Shown here: positions 1 through 5,900 of the stretch, piece by piece
Layout of the letters: every line of letters begins with the position of its first letter
Numbering within the stretch: position 1 is the stretch's first letter
Assembly: GCA_035259345.1 (NCBI GenBank)
Contig: DATFWK010000061.1
Span: forward strand, 1-10,034
From: DATFWK01 sp035259345
GTDB lineage: Bacteria > Actinomycetota > Thermoleophilia > Miltoncostaeales > Miltoncostaeaceae
Direction: 5' to 3'
DNA length: 10,034 bases
Notes under the pieces: model-generated
What the model saw: only the letters and a program-made list of their open reading frames with translations
Told to the model about the DNA's origin: nothing
The model's database searches: none
Program-made: the position numbers and the translations under genes

Positions 1-4
1 CCCC

Positions 5-604
5 GTGAGCCCGCCGCTCGAGCCCGGCGAGCACCTCGATCTGCTGAAGGAGGCGATCGCCGCCGAGGCCGGCGCCCACCGGGCGCTCAGGGCCGGCGAC
101 GCCGACACGGCCGGATACGGCTTCCGGGCCGCGGAGCGCCGCTATCGCGCCAGCTGGGAGATCGCCCCGCCCGGGAGCTACGGGCGGCTCGTCGGCATGC
201 TGAAGGCGGCCGTCCTCGCCGGGGACGCCACCGGCGCGGCCGCCTTCGCCCGCGCGGCGCTCGGCGACGAGGCCGGATCCCCGACCGCCTCCTATGCGCT
301 CGCGATCGCCCTCATGGTGGACGGCGAGGACGACGCCGCGGCGGCCGCGGCGGCGGGCATGCGGGACGGCGACGAGCCATTCGGGCGGGCGGCGGCGGCG
401 ATCCAGGCCCTGGCGGCCAGGGACCACCCGGCCTACACGGAGGCGCTCAGGGCGATCGTCGAGGACTTCGAGGGGCGGACCGACCACCTCACCGGCGTGC
501 CCATCGCCGACACGGCCCTGATGCTCGAGGCCTTCGCGGAGCCGCGCGGCATGGCGGTCCAACCGGTCTCGCCGCTGATGCCGCGGCTCCCCGCCCAAGC
601 GTGA
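5..604 (+). CDS. Helical protein, possibly Imm49-like
   Basis: A 199-residue, alanine-rich, almost wholly helical soluble protein with no signal peptide or membrane segment. The middle reads like TPR-type helical pairs (A-rich helices around residues 60-150). The C-terminal end has the order 'short acidic helix, P-I-A-D-T-A-L-M-L, R-G-M, V-S-P-L-M-P'. This resembles, from memory, the end of Imm49-family immunity proteins (paired helices, then an R-G-hydrophobic turn, then a S-P-x-x-P tail). I regard Imm49 as plausible, not shown. The start is the GTG at 5, only four bases from the window edge, so the true start could lie further upstream. The stop overlaps the GTG of the M4 peptidase gene by four bases (GTGA, 601-604), so the two are almost certainly co-transcribed and translationally coupled. 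Its role next to a peptidase and its inhibitor is unknown; a generic TPR-like helper is the alternative. Confidence 0.75.
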   Translation: MSPPLEPGEHLDLLKEAIAAEAGAHRALRAGDADTAGYGFRAAERRYRASWEIAPPGSYGRLVGMLKAAVLAGDATGAAAFARAALGDEAGSPTASYALAIALMVDGEDDAAAAAAAGMRDGDEPFGRAAAAIQALAARDHPAYTEALRAIVEDFEGRTDHLTGVPIADTALMLEAFAEPRGMAVQPVSPLMPRLPAQA

Positions 605-1644
605 TCCCGCCGCACATCCTCAAGGCGATCTGCCGCAACGGCACGCCGGAGCAGCGGGACTGGGCGCTGGCAACCCTCAGCCTCGACGCGACCCTGAGAC
701 TGGCCCGCGCCGAGGCCACCGCAAGCCGCGCGCCGGCCCGCCGGTCGGATCCGCTCGCCGCCAGGCGCCCAGGCGCCCTCGAGCGGACGATCCTGGACGC
801 CGGCGGTCGCTCATCGGTCGACGGAGCCCGCGTGGTGCGCGAGGAGGGCGACCCCCCGAGCAGCGAGGACGTCGCGGTGAACGAGGCGTACGACGGCCTC
901 GGGGCGACCCACACATTCTGGTGGGAGGCCTACACGCGCGACTCGATCGACGACCGCGGCATGCCGCTCACCGGCGTCGTCCACTTCGGCTCCCGCTACG
1001 ACAACGCGTTCTGGGACGGGCGCCGGATGGTCTTCGGCGACGGCGACGGCGACCTGTTCAACCGCTTCACGATCGCGGTGGACATCATCGGCCACGAGCT
1101 GGCCCACGGCGTCACCGAGGACGAGGCCGCCCTGCGCTACACCGGGCAGTCGGGCGCGCTCAACGAGTCCGTCTCCGACGTGTTCGGCTCCCTCGTGAAG
1201 CAGCACGCGCTCGGCCAGACCGCCGACCAAGCCGACTGGCTGATCGGGGCCGGCCTCCTCACCTCGAGGGTGAAGGGCCGGGCGCTGCGCTCGATGATCG
1301 AGCCGGGCACCGCCTACGACGACCCGGTGCTCGGGAAGGACCCGCAGCCGGCAACCATGGACGGCTACGTGACGACCGCCGCGGACAACGGCGGCGTCCA
1401 CGTCAACTCGGGCATCCCCAACCGGGCGTTCGCCCTCGCTGCCACCGAGCTCGGCGGCTTAGCGTGGGAACGGGCGGGCCGCGCCTGGTACGACGCCCTG
1501 CGCAGCCCCGACCTGCGCCAGACGGCCGGCTTCTCGGCGTTCGCGCGCCTGACGCTCGCGGCCGCGGAGGCCCTCGACGGGCGCACCGGCCCGGTCCGGC
1601 GCGCGGTCGCCGGCGGCTGGGACGCCGTCGGCGTGCGCACGTGA
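601..1644 (+). CDS. Protealysin-like M4 family metallopeptidase
   Basis: A 347-residue zinc endopeptidase of the thermolysin family (M4), cleaving on the amino side of hydrophobic residues if typical. All key residues are visible. HELAH at 165-169 gives zinc ligands H165 and H169 and base E166. N-E-S-V-S-D gives third ligand E189, at the thermolysin spacing of 20 after H169. Y180 and H267 (in D-N-G-G-V-H-V-N-S) match thermolysin Y157 and H231. N-A-F-W is at 135-138. There is no signal peptide. The N-terminus carries a short propeptide beginning I-P-P-H-I-L, like the conserved PPL motif of protealysin precursors, which fixes the GTG at 601 as start. The total length matches protealysin (about 340) rather than secreted thermolysins with their long FTP-containing propeptides. 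No Shine-Dalgarno is evident, so translation probably depends on coupling to the upstream gene. The product is likely cytoplasmic, which fits a dedicated inhibitor gene immediately downstream. Confidence 0.93.
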   Translation: MIPPHILKAICRNGTPEQRDWALATLSLDATLRLARAEATASRAPARRSDPLAARRPGALERTILDAGGRSSVDGARVVREEGDPPSSEDVAVNEAYDGLGATHTFWWEAYTRDSIDDRGMPLTGVVHFGSRYDNAFWDGRRMVFGDGDGDLFNRFTIAVDIIGHELAHGVTEDEAALRYTGQSGALNESVSDVFGSLVKQHALGQTADQADWLIGAGLLTSRVKGRALRSMIEPGTAYDDPVLGKDPQPATMDGYVTTAADNGGVHVNSGIPNRAFALAATELGGLAWERAGRAWYDALRSPDLRQTAGFSAFARLTLAAAEALDGRTGPVRRAVAGGWDAVGVRT

Positions 1645-1919
1645 GCCGGTTCGACGTCTCGCTTCGCCGCTCCGGCGGGGTCGCCGGGACGACCCTAGAG
1701 GCCCGCGCCAGCGTCGACCTCCCCGAGCACGAGGAGCGCGCCTGGCTGGCGATGAGCGGGGCCGGCGGAGGCGAGCCCGAGGGCCCGGACCGCTTCAGCT
1801 ACGAGGTCGAGCTGGCCCGGGAGGGCGAGCGCCATCGCGTGGTGCTGGGCGAGACAGAGGTCACCGACGACCTCCGCCCGCTGATCGACCGCCTGCTCGA
1901 GACCGCACGGTCGCGCTGA
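1641..1919 (+). CDS. Emfourin-type M4 peptidase inhibitor
   Basis: A 92-residue protein starting at a GTG that overlaps the peptidase stop by four bases (GTGA, 1641-1644). The pattern is that of emfourins, small proteins encoded next to protealysin-like peptidases that bind and inhibit them. It has an N-terminal beta strand then R-x-S-G-G-V-A-G (about residues 9-16), an acidic helix starting D-L-P-E-H-E-E-R, the segment D-R-F-S-Y-E-V followed by a strand, and a C-terminal V-T-D-D-L-R-P-L-I-D-R-L helix. The open frame extends far upstream (to 921) inside the peptidase gene, but that extension is a high-GC shadow. The GTG at 1641 gives the correct family length. Placement as last gene of the operon would keep inhibitor and peptidase in fixed proportion, protecting the cytoplasm. 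The last 59 bases are antisense to the end of the convergent kinase gene. Confidence 0.88.
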   Translation: MSRFDVSLRRSGGVAGTTLEARASVDLPEHEERAWLAMSGAGGGEPEGPDRFSYEVELAREGERHRVVLGETEVTDDLRPLIDRLLETARSR

Positions 1920-2703
1920 GCTCGGCGGCCCGGCCGAGGAGGCGCTCCGCCTCCCCGCGCTCGCCGGCCGCCTCGTACCAGAGCCCTGCGTCCAGAGCGA
2001 CGAGCGCCCGCCAGCCCTCGACCCGCTCGGCGACCGCAGCGTCCGCGTAGCCGGCCAGGAGGGCCGTGGCGAGATCGGCCCCGAGGTCGTTGACCTCGAT
2101 CGCATAGGCGAGGTCCTCGGCCGGGTCGCCCAGGCGCCAGAACTCCCAGTCGACGAGCCGGGGCGCCGGCCCCCACACGACGTTCGCGAGCACGAGGTCG
2201 CCGTGGAGCAGCCGGAACGGCGGGCCGGGCGGGCCGGGCCGCAGGGCCGGCAGCGCGGCGACGACCCGTTCTGCTGTGCGCCGCCTGCGGCCGGTGGCGG
2301 CGGCGATCGCGTCGGCGGCCCTGCCCGCGCGGTACGCGGCGAGGCTCCGGGCCGGGCGGCCCCAGCCCGCGAGGCCGGCCGACCGGGCCGCCTCGATCCC
2401 GTGAACCCGCCGTACGAGCCGTCCGAGCGCCCCGGCGGCGCGGCGGTCGAGCCCGTCGCGCGGGCGCGGCGCGCCCGGGGCCCGCCCCGCCACCAGCACG
2501 CCGTCGCCGGCCGCGACGAGGGGCGGGGCGACCTCGCGGCCCGCCACCCGGGCCAGACCGGCAGCCTCGCGCGCGATGGCGGCGGCCGGGCCCCGTTTCA
2601 CCACGAGCCGCGGGCGCCCCGGCAGCTCCCACAACTGGAAGCGCCCGCTGCCGCTCATCGCCGTCGGACGTCCTACGACCACGGGACCCCTGCACAACGG
2701 CAT
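1861..2703 (-). CDS. Aminoglycoside phosphotransferase/choline kinase-fold protein
   Basis: Up to 280 residues with the APH/ChoK kinase signature. The C-lobe motif H-G-D-L-V-L-A-N is at 167-174 (catalytic D169, metal-binding N174), followed by L-V-D-W-E with D185 as the second metal ligand, then G-D-P-A-E-D-L-A-Y at 192-200. In the N-lobe, V-V-K (K36) and R-E (E46) are the likely ATP-binding Lys/Glu pair. It should transfer phosphate from ATP to a small hydroxylated substrate. Members act on choline, thiamine, homoserine or antibiotics, and nothing here identifies the substrate, so resistance should not be assumed. Start choice is uncertain: ATG at 2703 (GGAC seven bases upstream) or the internal ATG at 2658, residue 16 (AGGAC eleven bases upstream). 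The residues between look poorly conserved in type, so 2658 may be the true start. It is divergent from the oxidase gene and overlaps the emfourin gene tail to tail. Confidence 0.85.
   Translation of the reverse strand: MPLCRGPVVVGRPTAMSGSGRFQLWELPGRPRLVVKRGPAAAIAREAAGLARVAGREVAPPLVAAGDGVLVAGRAPGAPRPRDGLDRRAAGALGRLVRRVHGIEAARSAGLAGWGRPARSLAAYRAGRAADAIAAATGRRRRTAERVVAALPALRPGPPGPPFRLLHGDLVLANVVWGPAPRLVDWEFWRLGDPAEDLAYAIEVNDLGADLATALLAGYADAAVAERVEGWRALVALDAGLWYEAAGERGEAERLLGRAAELSATVRSRAGGRSAGGGRR
1938..1954 (+). terminator. Candidate terminator hairpin after inhibitor gene
   Basis: A perfect 7-base stem, GGAGGCG and CGCCTCC, closes on a 3-base loop (1945-1947), 19 bases after the emfourin stop. 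A second small inverted repeat, CTCGGC (1921-1926) with GCCGAG (1933-1938), adjoins it. There is no T-run, and the site lies within the 3' coding end of the minus-strand kinase gene. GC-rich DNA makes such stems by chance, so this is tentative. Confidence 0.3.
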
Positions 2704-2772
2704 TCCGTGGTCCGCTCGCGCGCGTCGCTGCTCCGCGCGGGCCTACGACGCGGGCCGGATCCGGCTTGCCGA

Positions 2773-2793
2773 GCGGTTGCACGCGCGGTTGCA
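2773..2793. repeat. Direct repeat GCGGTTGCA, 12-base period
   Basis: GCGGTTGCA occurs at 2773-2781 and again exactly at 2785-2793, in the divergent intergenic region about 200 bases before the oxidase start. The 12-base period places both copies roughly on the same face of the helix. It could be a binding site for a regulator or overlap a -35 element (TTGCAC/TTGCAG). No known operator is recognised. Confidence 0.45.
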
Positions 2794-2880
2794 GCTTTCC
2801 GCAGAATGCGCAGTGGTTCTCCGCTGCAGAAGGCGCGGATTCGTGCCGACGCATCCGCCACGTTCGCACCTGTATCCGAA

Positions 2881-2893
2881 CGGGGGACCCCCG
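2881..2893. promoter_or_regulatory. Perfect 13-base palindrome
   Basis: CGGGGG and CCCCCG flank a single central A, 96 bases before the oxidase start and so within the probable 5' leader or promoter. A dyad of this kind upstream of a copper enzyme could be a metalloregulator site, since copper-responsive CsoR-type operators are also G/C-tract dyads. It does not match an operator I can name and may be chance in GC-rich DNA. Confidence 0.25.
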
Positions 2894-2974
2894 CATCCTT
2901 CATACGCGGGTCGACGCCTGTCCTCCCGCAGTGGGTCCGCGCGTCCGCCGACGGCCCCGGCACGTTCACGTCCT

Positions 2975-2978
2975 GGAG
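2975..2978 (+). promoter_or_regulatory. Ribosome binding site of the oxidase gene
   Basis: GGAG lies ten bases before the ATG at 2989. This supports that start over any start in the long in-frame upstream extension. The predicted protein then begins with a short basic segment followed directly by a membrane helix, as expected for a membrane protein. Confidence 0.6.
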
Positions 2979-2988
2979 CGAACGACAG

Positions 2989-5900
2989 ATGACCGAATAC
3001 CTCATCACCCAGCTCGAGCGTCGCAGGCTCGCCTCCCTGGTGCGGCCGTCGGCCGCCATCGCGCTCGCGCTCGCGCTGGCGTTCCTGGGGGGCCTCTGGC
3101 TCAGCGCCATCCGCGCACTCGACGGGACGGCAGGCGGCACCGCCTTCGTCGCCTCCTGGCTGCGCGACTCGACGCTCGCGTTGCCGGTGATGCTCGCGGC
3201 CGTGTGGCTCGCGATGATCGCGACGCGCCGGCTGGCGCGGCGCCATCGCCTCGGCCCCCGCGGCGCGGGCGCGCTGCTCGGCGTGCTGGCCGCAGGCGCG
3301 GCCAGCATCGCGGCCGGGTTGCTCAGCCCGCTGCAGGGAGCCCTGTCGGGCACCGGGCACGGAGCCCACGACATCCCGGTCATCGTGCACATCGGCCGCG
3401 ACGCGTTCGCGGCCTTCCCCGTGTTCCTGGTCATCTCACTGGTCGTGTGCGCGGTGCTCGCCTCGCGCTCGCCGTGGGAGACCCCTGACGCGCGCGCGTG
3501 GCGCGCCGTTCCCCGCGGGCGCCGGCTGGCGCTCGGCGCCGTCGCGGCCGCGCTGCTCCTCGCGCCGCTCGGCCTCGCGACCAACATGGGCGTGAACCGC
3601 GCCGTGGCCAGCTCCGGCCCCGGCACCCCCTGCCCGGTGGGCGCGCCGGTGAAGTCGTTCGACGTGAACGCGATCAACGTGGACATCACGCTCAACAGGT
3701 TCCTCGATCACGACCCGCTCGGCCAGATGTACGTCCTCAAGGACGACGAGGCGGCCGTGCGCACCGAGGAGGCCTCGCGCCACGTCACGACGGGCCTGCG
3801 CGACGACCCCATCCAGCCGCTCGTGATCCGCGCCAACATGGGCGACTGCGTCCAGATCAACTTCCTGAACAAGACGGCCAACGCGATCGGCGCGCACATC
3901 GACGGCCTGGCCTTCGACGTCGGCTCCTCCGGCGACCAGATCGGCGCCAACGCGTCGAGCCAGGTCGGCAACGGCGGCAGCATCGCCTACCGCTACTACG
4001 TCCCGAAGGACCCGGAGCTCGAGGGCACGCACTACATCCGCCCGGGCCCGGGCAACCGCGACGCCGTCAGCCACGGCCTGTTCGGCGCACTGGTGGTCGA
4101 GCCGCAGGGCTCGAAGTACATGCACAACGACCGGCCGGGCGTCGAGGTCAAGTCCGGCTGGGAGGCCATCATCGTGCCGGGCACCGGCAAGGCCTTCCGC
4201 GAGGACGTGCTGATCCACCACGAGATCGGCAACGAGAAGTACAAGATCCACCAGATCCAGAAGGACGGCTCGGACATCGAGATCAACATGAAGGACCCGC
4301 ACACGACGGCCTACCGGCCGGGCTCGCGGGCCATCAACTACCGGTCCGAGCCCTTCATGAACCGCCTCGACTTCGCGGACACCATGAAGGCCTACGCGTA
4401 CAACTCGTACACGTTCGCCGACCCGGCCACGCCGACGCCGCGGGGCTACCTCGGCGACCCGACGAAGCTGCGCATCATGCACGCCGGCTCGGAGATGTTC
4501 CACGTGTTCCACCTGCACGGCGGCGGCGACCGCTGGCCGCAGAACCCGCACGCGGACCCGGAGTTCAACTACGGCAACACCGGGCTGCGCAAGACCCCGA
4601 TCACCAACAACTCCCAGCGGCTCGACTCGCAGTCGATCGGCCCGGGCGAGAGCTACACGCTCGAGATCGACGGCGGCGCCGGCGGCTCGCAGCAGGTGGC
4701 CGGTGACTTCCTCTTCCACTGCCACATCGCCGAGCACTACCTCGCCGGCATGTGGGCCTTCTGGCGGGTCTACGACACCAAGCAGCCGGACCTGGCCGCC
4801 ATCTCCGACCGTCCGGCCCCGCCCGACCCCGTCGCCTCCGACGCCCTGATCGGCAAGACGATCGGCGGCCAGACCATCACCGCCGGCAACCTCCAGTCCT
4901 GGGTGGAGCAGCAGCTCCCGCCGCAGGGCGAGCGCAAGCCGAACCCGATCGCGGGCCAGCCCGAGTCGGCCGGCGCGGACTTCGACGGCTCGGTCGTCAA
5001 CTGGATCTGGGACGGCAACACGGCGCTGAACGAGGCCGAGGACACCCACGGCCCCGGCGTCGACAAGTTCCAGAACCTGACCGGCCCCGAGGACGGCGAC
5101 TTCTACGCCGTCAAGGACCACCCGGGCCTCCTGCCCGGGGACGTGCCCGTCAACGTCGGCGGCATCACGCGGCCGAAGATCCTCTTCAACCCGAACAACG
5201 GGCGCCCGGCCTTCCCGGTCCTGCGCCCCCACATCGGCGACCGCTCGCCGTTCAGCGGCAGGGGCCACACGGGCGCCCCGCAGGCCGGTGAGCGCGCCGA
5301 CCAGCCGCTGCCCGCGTCCGGGGTCGACCCCTGGGCCGGCCGGAAGGACGGCATGTGCCCGGCGGCCGCGCCCGAGCGCGACTTCAACATCGTCTCGATC
5401 CAGAAGTCGATCCAGGTGACCCAGGCCGGCGCCGCCGACCCGAACGGGAAGATCTGGGTGCTCGCGAAGAACAAGGACAAGGTCCGCAGCGGCGCGATGC
5501 CGTCCGAGCCCCTGGCCATCCGCGCCAACATCGGCGACTGCGTCCAGGTGACCGTCACCAGCGAGCAGGCTCCCACGGGCGGCGGCGACCAGCCGTTCCC
5601 GATGACCAACCTGCACATCCACCACGTGCAGTTCGACCCGAGCGCCTCCGACGGCGCGACGGCCGGCCTTTCGTACGGCCAGGGCGTCCGCCCCTACCGG
5701 ATGGACGACCCGACGCTGACCGCGGCCGCGCCGCACGGCGCCACCTCGATCACGGTCGCCGACGCCACCAAGTTCCACCTCAACACGTGGATCGGCATCG
5801 GCCTCGGCACCGAGCGCATCGAGGTCCGCCAGATCACGGCCATCTCGGGCAACACGCTCACCCTCGACCAGCCCCTCGCGAAGGACCACGGGGCCGGAGA

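Larger units (their letters stand above)
2704..2988. promoter_or_regulatory. Divergent intergenic region with presumed promoters
   Basis: These 285 bases separate the minus-strand kinase gene from the plus-strand oxidase gene, so both promoters should lie here. The composition is less biased than the flanking coding DNA (more T and A around 2790-2900). I see a 9-base direct repeat at 2773-2793, a palindrome at 2881-2893, and a weak sigma-70-like pair (TTGCAC at 2777-2782 and CAGAAT at 2802-2807, spacing 19). None of these is a convincing consensus. The plus-strand frame of the oxidase stays open through this region, but no credible start lies in it. Confidence 0.5.

Noticed and set aside
921..1640. 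Upstream extension of the emfourin frame inside the peptidase gene.
   Set aside because: Arg-rich shadow in the +2 frame of a confirmed M4 peptidase. The GTG at 1641 gives the right family length.
1799..2896. A 365-codon minus-strand frame overlapping the kinase gene in another frame.
   Set aside because: Low-complexity Arg/Gly/Pro content and no motif. The frame at 1861-2703 has the H-G-D-x4-N and D-W-E kinase motifs.
2203..2988. Upstream in-frame extension of the oxidase reading frame.
   Set aside because: It lies antisense to the kinase gene and across the intergenic region. It is Arg/Pro/Gly-rich and lacks family character. The ATG at 2989 has a ribosome site and leads directly into membrane helices.
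3895..4074. Domain 1 histidines (H303, H348, H362) as a second trinuclear half-site.
   Set aside because: Only single histidines remain (H-x-D and H-x-I) where H-x-H pairs are needed, and the matching partner domain 6 has lost its ligands too. A complete second copper site is unlikely.
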